This document shows positions 27,801 through 39,400 of a DNA stretch of 64,000 nucleotides, piece after piece. Source of the DNA: Styela clava (lineage: Eukaryota; Chordata; Ascidiacea; Stolidobranchia; Styelidae). Positions within the stretch are counted from its first letter, which is position 1. The number at the start of each line of letters is the position of its first letter. Under the pieces are notes generated by a model, which worked only from the letters and a program-made list of their open reading frames with translations, had not been told where the DNA came from and did not search any database. The stretch is from positions 14,694,001-14,758,000 of the forward strand of contig NC_135250.1 in NCBI RefSeq assembly GCF_964204865.1, in the 5' to 3' direction. A program made the position numbers and the translations under genes.

Positions 27801-30800
27801 TTTTGATTTGTATTTTCGCGAATTTGACAAATCTGAGCTGTTCTTGTAACTTTGACACGGCTCTTTCGCGTATCTATCGGCTCTAATGCTTTGAAGATAA
27901 CACCTTAGACAAAACACAGCGTCAGCAATAAAATTTCATAGAGTTAATTTTATTTCAAAAAGTTAATTGAAGATACTTTACATTAACTATTTTATATAAA
28001 AAGCTACGCTAGTTCCACGTCGGTAGTTTTAGAATGAATAAAAAGTGCCTCGCTCGCCCAATTGACAAAAAGAAATAAACAATTTTAATTTTATCTTTCT
28101 CGTAATACAAGACATTCGTCTTCCACTATTTGTGATTTCGCGAGAATAAAAGCCAAAAATAAAAATCATTACTGGATGAATAACACCGACGAAAACAATG
28201 GGCGATTCTAATAACAACATTAGCGCTGTAAATTGTCATCAATTGTGCAATTTCACTGACGATTCATGGTCTCGAGGAAGGATACTGGTACCCAGCAGAG
28301 CTAATGCGTTGGACCAGTGGTCGGCAACCTTTTTCAAGTGACGGACCGGTAAAGCTTGACCAAACTTTTGGCGGACCACCTTTATACAAACGAACTAAGC
28401 CTATGCAATAACTAATACGCATTAGGAAATTTATGTTGACAATATACTAAAAACGACGGTGATGCTATTTAAAGTGATGTCTGTATTTGTTTGATGGCCA
28501 TTAACTGTTCCCATATTCGAGATAGGGTCGACATTGACACTATAGTAACGTGTTTCTTACTTCCAGCCTATTTCGATATTTCGTTTTTGTAGTTATCAAT
28601 ATTGAAAACCAGGCCTCACATTAAGATTTCGGGAAAGTTAACAATGCCTGTATCGTTTTGTTGGGGAGATCTTAGTCGGACTGATGAGTGACATTCTTAT
28701 ACAAGCGTAGAGAAAACAATTTACCCAGCATTATTGCGACATACTGACATGGCAATTGTTTATGAAATAAGACATGTTGCTCAATAGTGTTATGCAGTGG
28801 TCGGCATTCGGCAAACTTCATGTACTTGCGGGCCAAATATAAACATTTCTGGTAGCGCGCGGGCCGCAATATTTCCGCCTTCGAACAATCTCTACCATAA
28901 TTAAACTTCAAATTATGGTGCATTCGCATTGCTATCCTTCTATTGCTGTGTTGAAAGTCTGTCCCAATGAGATGTGTATGTGGCGTTTTTTTTATTATCC
29001 AGTAATACATTGTTTTTTTGTACTTATTATCAATGTGAAAGATGATGTTTTTATGGCGACTCGTCGTCCAATTGATGATCTGACAAGCGAGTACGAAATT
29101 GAATCTAAGTGTAATGCATTTTAGATAAAGCTGTTCAAGACCATATGTTCTTCCGAACGTTCACATTACACGGGTTGCACTGTCGCACAGATGAGCTGTG
29201 GCGCAGTCCCGGGTCTCGGGGTCGAATTTTCGACGACTCGTTTCGTAACGAGTTTAACATTGAAACCCTTAACGACTGCGATGCTGACTGGGCATATCGA
29301 GCAAACCGGTTTTCGAATGCGCAAGAGAGAAAAATATTTTTCCATTCAAGCACTTTGAAATGCTCGATCCGCGTCGCTTCGTTTTCCAGACATTTTCAAA
29401 TTTTAAAAATCAAAATTAACTCGAACGACATTGGCTACTTGTTACATAAGAAGCGCCGTACAGCAGCACTTGTCACCACATAAATTCGTGTAGAGACAAT
29501 AATAAATTTGGGATTCATTGTTTTATTTATTAAATGTCGGGTCGTTCAAGGGCCGCAACAAATTAGCTCGCGGGCCGCATTTTTTCCGACCCCTGGGGTT
29601 GTGTTTGTCTGGTTTACTGTTGGGTGCTGTTTTTTAGTCGTAGGGTTTGTGGTTGGATTGTAGAAGTTTTATTAAGGCCTTGTCCGTTTTTGTGTCACCT
29701 CCCTGCGGACCGGCAGTAACCTTTCCGCGGACCGGTGATGGGCCGCGGCCCGGTGGTTGCCGACCACTGCGTTGGACGATTCAGTATATCCACCAACCGA
29801 CATACCGAAAAGATCGCCCGGCGACGTCGCAAGTTTTGCACATTTTAAATTACGATTAACCGAAATTGGAGAAAACTATTCGAATACAGCTCTAAACGAA
29901 AACGAAAGGGACATCCCTAGCTGCGAGTCTTGCAGAAAGTGATATGCTTATTGAAACTTGAGAGAGATTTTAAGAATTCATTAATTAGGTGGAGGACAAG
30001 GTCATTAACATCAACACCAAGATTTAATTTTGTTACAGCAGTCGGTCAATAAGTTGTTGTTGGAGCACATTGTTAGTCAATATATCACAACAACTTTGTT
30101 TGGTGTATGATTACCAGGGGTTCGCGTTGATTGTTTCGTGACTCGGGGGGTACTTAGCAGAAAAAAGGTTGAGAACCCCTGCATTACAGGATTGCAAACG
30201 AGGCATTAAAACAGGATTTGCAACACGTAGCTTTGCAGCGGCTCACAGTCAATTTATTTACTTCGTTTTAATTAAAGCTATAAGTAACTGGTTGAAAATT
30301 CGGACAACTGTTTGATTGCTCGATTATTCATTCTCAGCGATGGGTATTTTCGTTATCAAGAGAGCTCAAGAATAAATTGTGACAATGATTCGTTTATAAA
30401 TCTGGACTGTAAAGTAGAGGTTTCATCGGGTTCCTCATAGCAATCCTTCTGCAGTTGATCGACGCCCGAAATAAAATTAATTTATAGTACAATGATAAAG
30501 TCGTTGCTAACTTGGCACCAGGCTCATAGTCCTGCTGTGCATCACCCGGAAAATATATCAGCGGCCCCGGTTTTGTTACGCGTCTCGTGACTACCTGCAG
30601 GGTCGCAACAAGTTCATATCTTGTTGGGTGTCATGGTGCAGCTCTGGAATATTATACTGTTCTTGACAGTTTTCGGGTTTAAACAAAGAAATATTCATAA
30701 CCTTTTACTTGGATGGTAATTTTAATCAAGGAAAGCATGCAGAGCGGAAAAAGCACGAATGCTGATTTCCAAGTTTCTGAATCTTGCGAGATTTGACGGA

Positions 30801-33800
30801 GCGCTTTCGCGATGAATCGGAACCGAAAAAGCAAAAAGTGTTATTACTCTTCGCCAAGACGTCGCCGGGCCATTAATACCGCACTTATCAAACACCAATA
30901 TGACGGCGGAAGAGAAATTGCGTAATAAACCAACGTAACTTCGTCTTTTCAACGATTGAGACGGTAGAAAAACAACAAAATGAAATTTGTTGCAAAAAAG
31001 CTTCGCGTACCGGCACCGGTCCGCAGACCGGCGGTTGGGAACCACTGGACTACAGAATGTTATGTGTGGCTTTTCTTATGCTCAAGTGTTGAGGTGTGAA
31101 TATATTACAGCCTTAAAACAGGAGTTAGGGTCCTTCGTACGTAATGGTACCAAATGCGAACATCAAAATTTTCAACCTGAAACTGGTAGCATGGAAGACA
31201 AAAATATATATTCGAAGCTGATTTACCTTTCAAACTCGACTGGAATATCTGGCAAGCTTCCTTTGGTAATTTGTACGATTAATTCAGTAGCTTCTGTTTC
31301 TGGTGCTTTCATACTATTTCTGAACTGTTCTGATACTACCAAATGACTGTTATGCTCGCTTTCCAGTTTTGCATGAATCTAACCACAAATAGGCATTCGT
31401 CCGGTAATGTAGAATGTTTTTTTTTATTGATTGTGATTATATATATGATTTTATCAGTTTTCTTATTTTTAAAATATTTCAATCAATCACAACTTACCCG
31501 AGAATATCTCAGAGCCAAAGCACAAAATATCGCAAACATTGTGAAATTATCTTCATCGAGTTTTGTGAAGGATCCGCCAGTCCGTTTATTGATCATCTGA
31601 ACCACGCCGTATACTTCGCTTTCGCTCATAATGGGAAGGCACAATATGTTGTTTGTTGTGTAACCTAATACATAATGGCAATAAGGACAATAACAAGAAC
31701 TCTACCGCTATATTTACAATCACCCCCAAGTACGGTTCTAGTCGAACGCAAATCATGAAATTGTAATATCTAGTGTAGGCCTATTTGGTAGAACCTTTCA
31801 AGTATGCAAAAAATCTTGAACAGTACAGATAAATTTTGGTACTTTCGGGAATTATTGCCATCCTCATAATATCTATTTAGTTCACCTGTGACTTTATCAA
31901 CCTCCCTGTTGAATCTTGAATCGGCGTAGGCATCCTGAATATTCACGACTGTTTTCGTCGATGCCACATAACCCGCAATACCTTTCGACACATGGAATCT
32001 GAAGAAATTGAAAACCATTTTAGGAAACTTAGCCCTTACAAGAAGCGGATAGATTTTGGCATCCCGCTTCATATAAGCGGATTCAGTTCCTGTCAGAGAT
32101 CGCCTATATATTTCAGTTTGTTACGATATACTCGCTGCCGCGAACTTTGGTACACTGGAACTTTCTAGTCTTTATCTATGCTAGAGTCTAGTCTAGCACG
32201 TACAATGATTCATTTAAGCACTTTATTAACAGAAGATTAAAGGTTTTCAGACACAGTTATTCAACAACGCAACGCGATGGTTGATTTTCTTAGATTAGAT
32301 CCTGAGTCCGGTACCTTACGAATAAAACGACGGTGTTCTAGCATAATAATCATGTGTCAATAAAACGAAAATGAATTTAAAGCAATGGCCCACAAACATC
32401 ACTAAAAAGTTGAAGTTGTAAAAATTACACGGGCTAACATAAACTCACCGAATTTCGTTTCTTTTTTCAAATACTGATTTCCCATCAACCTCGTCACCAT
32501 TATCAAATAAATCGCTGTACAGTTCTTCATTGTTGCTGTCGTACAGAAATAACGTACAACGATCAGCTGAAACAAGCGTTTTTGCAAACCTGGAAATGAT
32601 GAATTATATAAAACAAAGAAGGGGCAGTAAAATAGTTAGATAAGTAATGTAAAAACACTTTACCGCATGATGTGCTCAATGATATTGTCAATATGTGTAA
32701 TGTCATCGAGATAAGTTCGTGAAACATCTAGCAAAAAATCATTCATCTCCGTTTGCTGTTTGAGACTGGAGCACACGGCTGATTTATGAATAGCAAGAGC
32801 ACTCCATTCTAATATACTCTGTAACATTAATAGCTTCACAGAATAAGTACGAAGCATGGGTGTTGTAAAGAGTTATAATGAGGGGGGCAGTAAATATTAT
32901 CTCAACTGATCATGGATACAAACTATTTAGCTTACCTATAGTATAACACAGGATAATGGATGCCTGAATAATGCGCACAATATGCTATGTTTTTTGCATT
33001 TCATTAATTAGTAAATGATTTGAATAAAGTATACCTGCACAATCTGTAGGTCGTTCTGAATATAACAACCATTATGCCAAGACCTGTAGAATTCGACAAC
33101 GGCTATCAAGTCATTGTTGGGAAGAATGACAGGTAAACAAAGAACGGCAATGCCGTCTGCGCTACAATCATCTGTTCCCATTTTTTTCGGAAAACGTGGA
33201 TCCATGTGGACGTCCTCGATACATATTGGCTTTTTAGTTAATGCCACATGCCCCGATACAGTCGTTTTTTTGGAGATGAGAAAACTGAAACACGACATAA
33301 CATGGCTAACATTGTGCGTACATAATTGATTGAATGCCAAAGAAAATTCGAGATATTCCATTTGAGAAATACCACGCGGCATCAGTACGAATTCAAACTT
33401 GTGTATGATGTGGTAATCCATTTCAGTATAGATCCACATTTGGCACGTTATTGAAAACGCAGTTAGCCCACTTATTACCCGGAAGGGCCTCCAAGGTTCT
33501 GTGGTTGTGAGTTAATTTCACTATCTCATTCAATGATCATTTACTAGAAATAACTGGTAGTCAGCTATTACTTGCTCCCGTATGCTAAACAGACTGCTAA
33601 CTGCGATAGATGCCGTAGTGGTCTGTAACAAAATCAGTCGACTCTATCGACTCTAGAGTAGACTCACAACATCATTATCTACCGGTAATTATTTTCGCCA
33701 AAGGGGACGTCCATACATCCGAAACATTGATTTGGTGCACCAACTGCAATCTTGAACCCGGACTACGAACTATAATACCAATTACCATTTGACAAGTATA

Positions 33801-34792
33801 GAGTAATTGGCGACGGATAGTGAATTCATCGCGTGACGTTGAACGAGTCAGCTAAGGGTTATATTTACGAAGTTCAGTCAAAATTAGAGAAATTGATAGT
33901 ACCTTCTTTGGCCAGTTTGTGAAGAATCCCACTGCGGAATTTCTGGGTTATACATGACTAAGGTCTTTCCTATTCCTCCTACTCCGTATAAATTGAATCC
34001 GCTTGAATGCGTTATTTGGCAGAGAGCAGAAGAAAGTGAAAATAATGGACGTAAAAAGTTTCCGCCTTCCACCTTGTCAAATAGATAAATAAATGCCTCA
34101 TTGTAGTTAGAAAACTATTACTCAGGATGCAAAAAGTTGAATAAGCTGTTTCTGGAAGATTTCTGTTTTCCAAATAAAACGTAGCATCTCCTTACATATC
34201 AGTCATTGAAATAACGATGTAAAGAACCTTAGAAAAATTTATCTTACTACTATTGAAAATAAGACAAAATTACACAATTGTGTGATGAAGCTTTCCACGA
34301 GAGGTCATGTTTAAGTCGTCTTACAGCTACTACTACTTTCTACCCTGGCTAAATATAAAAATTCTAATCTCCAGGAGTTATTTTTACCAATTGTCTGACG
34401 CTTACTTTTTTTATAAATTCTGTATTCAGCGGTTGTTCCCCGTCCGGTTGTTCGGTATCCCAGAACATTTCAGAATCAACGCACGAACTTTTCTTCGATA
34501 ATTCTCTACATTGTTCCTTGTTCTTTCTTTTTGTGAGCCATCGCGAAATGTTTTCGCTTCTAACATTTTCCACTACATATTCTTCTAATAATCCAGGATA
34601 AAAAGACAAAAGGGAAGATAAATGTCGAGAGACGTCATCATTTGAAGCCTTCTCGAGGCTGAAATCTTTTACGGGCAAGAAGTCAGGAGAAGACGCTGCC
34701 CTTTCTGGAGCACAGGGACTTATTGCCTGGTGTCCGGGAAATGGCAACCGTGGCTGTGATCCCATTTGTCGATAGGGCCACGGCGATGCCAT
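24849..34792 (-). CDS. PDE10A: cAMP/cGMP 3',5'-cyclic phosphodiesterase 10A
   Basis: Eleven exons join in phase, in transcript order: 34388-34792, 33903-34072, 33035-33284, 32664-32818, 32449-32589, 31886-31998, 31498-31664, 31227-31378, 25531-26097, 25263-25455, 24849-25145; 869 aa (human about 780-790). The N-terminal [19 protein letters not shown] block, a diverged GAF-A (about 140-285), a well-conserved GAF-B (about 320-465: [35 protein letters not shown]) and the HD-type catalytic domain (about 535-850) follow the PDE10A order. Catalytic residues are present: proton-donor H570 in PYHNWKH and metal ligands H574, H608, D609 (HDVDHR) and D719 (TACDLC); the nucleotide-pocket Gln is at 771 (PEGQ). 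Family members hydrolyse cAMP and cGMP. The C-terminus ([18 protein letters not shown]) is helical. The acceptor of the 33903-34072 exon is weak. The extra length is mostly in the first exon, whose start is the ATG at 34790-34792. Confidence 0.94.
28315..29769. mobile_element. hAT-type element, third level of the nest
   Basis: Perfect 15-bp terminal inverted repeats: CAGTGGTCGGCAACC at 28315-28329 and its reverse complement at 29755-29769. A perfect 8-bp target duplication CGTTGGAC flanks it (28307-28314, 29770-29777). GC-rich ACGGACCGG and GCGGACCGG blocks lie inside the ends. It is inserted in the 26563-30181 element. Confidence 0.94.
28795..29595. mobile_element. hAT-type element, innermost level of the nest
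   Basis: Ends are CAGTGGTCGG at 28795 and CCGACCCCTG at 29586-29595 (9 of 10 in inverted orientation), with GCGGGCCGCA blocks inside both. The flanks GTGTTATG and GGGTTGTG match at 6 of 8, consistent with an aged target duplication. Around 29198-29225 there is a tRNA A-box-like TGGCGCAGTCCCGG and a B-box-like GGGTCGAAT only about 20 bp apart, possibly a deleted SINE. The open frames here do not resemble transposase. Confidence 0.75.
34313..34375. repeat. Interspersed repeat segment shared with 47636-47697
   Basis: TAAGTCGTCTTA, a short AC/CT-rich gap, then CTTTCTACCCTGGCTAAATA and AATTCTAAT. The same order (TAAGTCGTCTTA ... CTTTCCCTGGATAAATAT ... AATCCTATTCTAAT) occurs at 47636-47697 next to the tRNA-derived SINE, so this is probably a 3' fragment of that SINE family. 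It lies in PDE10A intron 1. Confidence 0.5.
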
Positions 34793-34925
34793 AGTATCCT
34801 CGTTTTGACTAACGTTTCAAATTATTCTGATTTTTCCTATTTCTGGCGACATTCTATTTTTTATATTATGACGTGACAATCCCGATGAAAAAACATAAGA
34901 TGCATCGATTGTAGATGAATATGAA

Positions 34926-35205
34926 TGATGGTTCCCAACCAGGGGCCCGTGGCCGAGCAGTTGAGGGGGAGGGGATTAATTTTGATGCGTTTTTTTTTTG
35001 CGTATTTTTCCGTTTAGAGGAATTTTTATTACGTGAAAAGGTTCTTCCCAGTCGCATTTCAAACAGCTTTGACTTATCAGCCTTCGGTTTGTTTTTGCAC
35101 GCCATAAAATGTTGTAACACAAAGTTTTTTAGAATCGTGAACAGAAGGCTATGGGCTAAAAGCCTTCGGAAGGGGGTCACAAGCCATGAAATGTTGGGGA
35201 CCACT
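34926..35205. mobile_element. Degenerate hAT-type MITE near the PDE10A start
   Basis: The left end GATGGTTCCCAACC followed by GGGGCCCG and the right end TTGGGGACCACTA (reverse complement TAGTGGTCCCCAA) form a decayed CAGTGGTTCCCAACC-type pair. The terminal CAG is eroded and no target duplication is visible. It sits about 130 bp upstream of the PDE10A start codon. Confidence 0.5.
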
Positions 35206-35468
35206 AAATTGGAAATATCAAAAACACCATAATTGTAAAATGATTATCGTGTGATTTATGTTTTCTAATATAAAATTCGCTTATTACCCTTTTAATTAGA
35301 AAAATGAACGATGATGCCAAGAAATAAGTTTTTTTTTCAGAATGAGCAAGTTTTTTCTGCAGACTCTGTCACCCATTCCTTTATTTTATTTATTTTATCT
35401 CATTTTGTTCATTTCATTTGCTTTCATCTATGGTACTATATCATGTCATAGTTAGTTTATATGGAGCG

Positions 35469-35510
35469 CAAGGGTCGGGAACCTAGATCGGTCCGAAAAC
35501 TGACCCGCAG
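35469..35510 (+). mobile_element. hAT-type element end, fragment
   Basis: CAAGGGTCGGGAACCTAGATC followed by GGTCCGAAAACTGACCCGC resembles the left end of the GGTCGG...GGACCG elements in this window. No right end was found nearby. Confidence 0.35.
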
Positions 35511-35716
35511 AAAACGATATTCAGTCATTGATAAATACTGCTATATTATTTTTTTTATGGGCTTATATTTATAAAAGTGTTGATTTTGGTTTTGGGATAA
35601 TAAATCCCTATATGTTTTTGTACTCTATTAATTGTACCAAATAGCTAAACGATTTAAAAATACCCACAAGTTTGATGCTAGAGGTAAGCAAGAACACTTC
35701 AGTCACGTATTTAATA

Positions 35717-35982
35717 CAGTGGCGTATCTACGTAGAATGGCGCCCATGGCAAAGTCTAAAAATGCGCCCCCTTGATAGTTGTTTGACAATTTATAATGAC
35801 TCTTATTGAATTGAGGTACTTGTACGTTATTATTTGAGTAAAAATACGAGTTTCAATTATTCCCAATCTGAAATTATTTCATTGAAACTTTTTATGATTA
35901 TACTTTTTTGCAGTCTTTGCGCCCCTGCTCAAACGGCGCCCATGGCACGAGCCATGGCTGCCACACCCTATATACGCCACTG
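35717..35982. mobile_element. Short hAT-type MITE, 266 bp
   Basis: Ends are CAGTGGCGTATCTACG at 35717 and, in inverted orientation, CAGTGGCGTATATAGG at 35967-35982. Inside are paired GGCGCCCATGGCA blocks. The 8-bp flanks ATTTAATA and ATTAAATA match at 7 of 8, consistent with a target duplication. It lies in the spacer between the divergent PDE10A and SNW1 genes. Confidence 0.82.
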
Positions 35983-36448
35983 ATTAAATATCATTGTTTT
36001 TCAAGGAATATGCTGAAACCTTTCGAAACAAAATGATAATATAAGCTATGTGATCTCTCAAAGTAAGCACTTTGGTCGCCCCTGCTCGATAACCAGCCTT
36101 GGTTTATCTCGGCTTTTTTAGCCCAGTAAAACTGCGTGCCTATCTTTTTTTCTCGTAATTGTATGCAATTGACTCTATTTTACTGGTTGGAATGAATTAA
36201 CTTGCATTGACTTGCTGTTTGAATTTTTCGAAGGCAAAATTATGGTTTTGAAGATGTATAAAAAACAAACAGAAATGAAGGCCTTGAGCGCGCTCCCTGC
36301 ACCACACTCTCCGAGATAAAGTTTCTGCCCATGGTTTCTGCCCGTTTTTAACATTGATTTGCCGTCGTCTCTTCGAAACATAAATAGTGATTTCTGAATT
36401 TCTCAGGCAGTCAGGCTTCTACCAATCTTGACTTCAAACTATTAACCG

Positions 36449-39400
36449 ATGGCGTCCTTGACAAGGTAAGATCGTTGATCAACCTATATTTTAGGTGGTA
36501 AACTGTATTACCATTACTCTGCTTCAGTTCAGAACCTTCAGTTCAGAACCGTTCAGAAAGTTCAGACCGTACACCGCCACCCAGGCACCGGTGCAGCTGT
36601 AAGACAAGTTTTTTGAACTCCAACATAATAAATTACAAAAATGACAACACAAGACAAACATGTCTGCATGTAGAATTGAAATTTCTGAATAGGGCACAGT
36701 TCTACAATTCCAGGAATAGCCACCACAATGAAGTACATCGGGTCTCTTGAAGCACACGTAATACGGCCCTCCAAAGTATAAGTATGGTTGTGCAGACAAT
36801 CATCCGAAATGGAGCAAGCTATTTCTCTCGTTTTCTCGTCGAAATGATACCAATAAAAGAAAGATCGCTGACGTCAGTGAGTTCATTATAGTCGGCACAG
36901 ATGCCATTTCCGCAGAGGAGTCGCCACCCCTGTAGCTCCAAAGGCCCACCACATGACTCAAAACAACAAACTGCAAGGAAACGCAACTGGATTCCTTGGA
37001 AAAAATAATCTAATTTACCAAAGGGAGAAAAATTTACCGTAAAATTTGAGAATTTTTATTAAAAGCACACAATTTTGGGGTCTAGTGAAGTAAACGCCGT
37101 GGCTGTCCAAATACTGAAATATCGGGTCTCATGTAGTTTCTTACCTACCATACTTCTAGTGGGCGTAGTATGACATTTTTTTCACGTATCAATCCTAACA
37201 CCATCCAAAAATTACATCACAATGATGTAATAGAGCCCTTCAAATTATACGAACTGCCATCCAAGACGCGCAAACGAGCACCCGAAATCGAACAGTTATT
37301 TCTCTCGTTTTCTCGTCGCAACGATTCCAATAGAAGAGAGAGACCGATAACGTCAGTCAGTTCTTTATCGCCAGCACCAATGCCATTTCAGTCGATCGTG
37401 CGTATATTTGGCAAGCTCTATGACGTGATTCTGATGTCGTAGCGATTTAATTTTTGGATGGCGTAATCAGATGGGGGTTAGGATTGACATATCAAAAAAT
37501 TGTTATGCTACGCCCACCAAAAGTACGTTAGGTACGAAACTACACGAGACCCGAAATAACACCTAACAAAAATGTCAAATGAAAGCTGAAACTGCTCAAA
37601 TAACGCCAAACAAAAATGTGATGTGAAATTGTAATGTAAATAACGTAAAAGTCTGTACGGCGGCGCAGAAAGAAATTCTTGAAACACGCGTTTAGTTCAA
37701 ATCAAGCCCACTAAATTTTCAACTAAGCAGGTATGTTCCATGTCGTTTGAGGTATTGTGTTCGTGCCAGATAGACCCTTATTTTTTTTTTCAAAATGAAA
37801 ATTTGGGTTGTATTTTTACATCGCATTTTTGTTTGGTGTTATTTAAGCACAGCTTTTATTTTCACACCACATTTGTGTTTGGCGCAATTTATGCAGTTAC
37901 GGCGTTTACTTCACGAGACCCCAATTTTGGTCATGTGACAGCCTTCACGTCACGATTGATTTAAATTATTACCGAGACAAGCTTGATTCAGGAATGTTTG
38001 GTTCTATTGAATCAAATCTCGGGGCATCTTGGAATCCGAGAACTGTGCCATACTGAACATTGATGACTCATGAAACTGATGGTTTGGAAAGCTATAATAA
38101 CTAACCCTCTTATAGGAATTGTTGAATAATTGCGAAAAAGCCTTAAAACTTGTATTATCTCTTAACAACTTCACCACATTACCATAAATAAGAAGCCCAA
38201 AATTAACAGTAAAATGAAGGTGATTGTTTTTATTAGATCTGGATACACTGATAAAATCATGATCAACGATTTGGTAAACGATGAATCCCAACATGTTACT
38301 GTGTGAAGAGCCAATATTGGCAGAGCTGATGAGACTTAAAAACTATTAACAAACCACAAACCCGCCCTACCACCCTCAGATCCCTTCCACAAAACCACAA
38401 CAAAGTTTGCTCAATAACTTTCCTTTTAAAATTTTATAATCTAGGGCAGGGGTGTGCAACCTTTTTCGCAAGCGGGCTAAATATCAAAAACTGGGTAAAA
38501 CCGCGGGCGCACCTTCATTTAACATAGGCTTTCTATTGGTTGCAGGCACAAAATACTGTATTTTTGGTATTGATCTCATGGCGTCATCGTAGGGGTTCTT
38601 GCAGAAAACGCATAAATTTCTTAAAACTGTAATTCAAATATATTTTCACACACAATCTAAACGAATTCAGTGAAAAATTTGCTGCTGGATTATTTTCCAG
38701 ACTACTTTTATCCAAATTTGCTTAAATGGAAGTGCTAGCATTTCGATATGACGCTCATTTTAGAAAAAAATATGTAACCGAAAAGTGCCTTATTTGAAGC
38801 CATGACTTTTTTCAAATGTGGAAAGTTATCTTAGTTGAGATGTTTTTTTGGTATAATACGCCAAGATTCGTTTCCAAATACTTTGCTGTCAAATCTTATT
38901 CTAGATTGGATTTAAACAAAATCAACTGATAGGCTGAAACCAAAACTCATTTAGCTTTTGTATCTCTTAATATTAAATTTTTTCAAACTGCTTTCCAGTT
39001 GCCTAATCTTCAGTTGCCCGTTATCACATCATTAGCGTCTGCTCCGCAAATTCCTTTCAATTGTTCGCTGCTCGGCCAGTGACAGCTTTGTGAATCGCAT
39101 TGTTTGCTTCGCTGAAAGGGCATTGTAACGTCATAGGCATAGATAATAAATTGGACTCGAATATAAGCTTTGCAATGCAAAAGGAACCAGATCAAACTAA
39201 ATTAAAAACTAGTTTAGTTGGCTACTACACCATTCAAAATTGGCTCTTCTCCGTGGGCCGCAAAATTTTTTTTCGCGGGCCGCACTTTGCATACCCTTGA
39301 TTTTGCCCCTAGCGTGATTAATCCCTATTTTTGCTACTCGCTAGTGTCAGTGTATATTTACTCAATATAATATTTTATTATTTGCAGTATTTTGCCGGCA

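Larger units (their letters stand above)
26563..30181. mobile_element. hAT-type element, second level of the nest
   Basis: Terminal inverted repeats are CAGGGGTTCTCAACC at 26563-26577 and the exact reverse complement at 30167-30181. It is flanked by a perfect 8-bp target duplication CATTACAG (26555-26562, 30182-30189), the hallmark of hAT transposition. The next bases inside also pair (GGTTCGCG on each side). Minus the inner insertion it is about 2.2 kb and shows no intact transposase. Confidence 0.93.
26224..31047. mobile_element. hAT-type element, outermost of a four-level nest
   Basis: Perfect 15-bp terminal inverted repeats: CAGTGGTTCCCAACC at 26224-26238 and its reverse complement at 31033-31047. 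GCGGACCG-type GC-rich blocks sit just inside both ends. The flanks share CTACA but the 8-bp target duplication is imperfect (GTCTACAC against GACTACAG, 6 of 8, offset by one base). Without the inserted element at 26563-30181 it is about 1.2 kb. It lies in the 5.1-kb PDE10A intron between exons 8 and 9. No transposase frame is visible, so it is non-autonomous. Confidence 0.85.

Noticed and set aside
29198..29225. tRNA-like A and B boxes
   Set aside because: Only about 20 bp apart and with no foldable acceptor stem, so not a tRNA gene; at most a deleted SINE.
29145..29483. Overlapping open frames on both strands, 72-112 codons
   Set aside because: They lie inside the innermost hAT-type element, show no transposase or other recognisable motif, and look like chance frames in GC-richer repeat DNA.
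37170..37442. 90-codon plus-strand frame in SNW1 intron 1
   Set aside because: It starts in one inner arm of the foldback element and ends in the loop next to the other arm; Arg/Ser-rich with no similarity.
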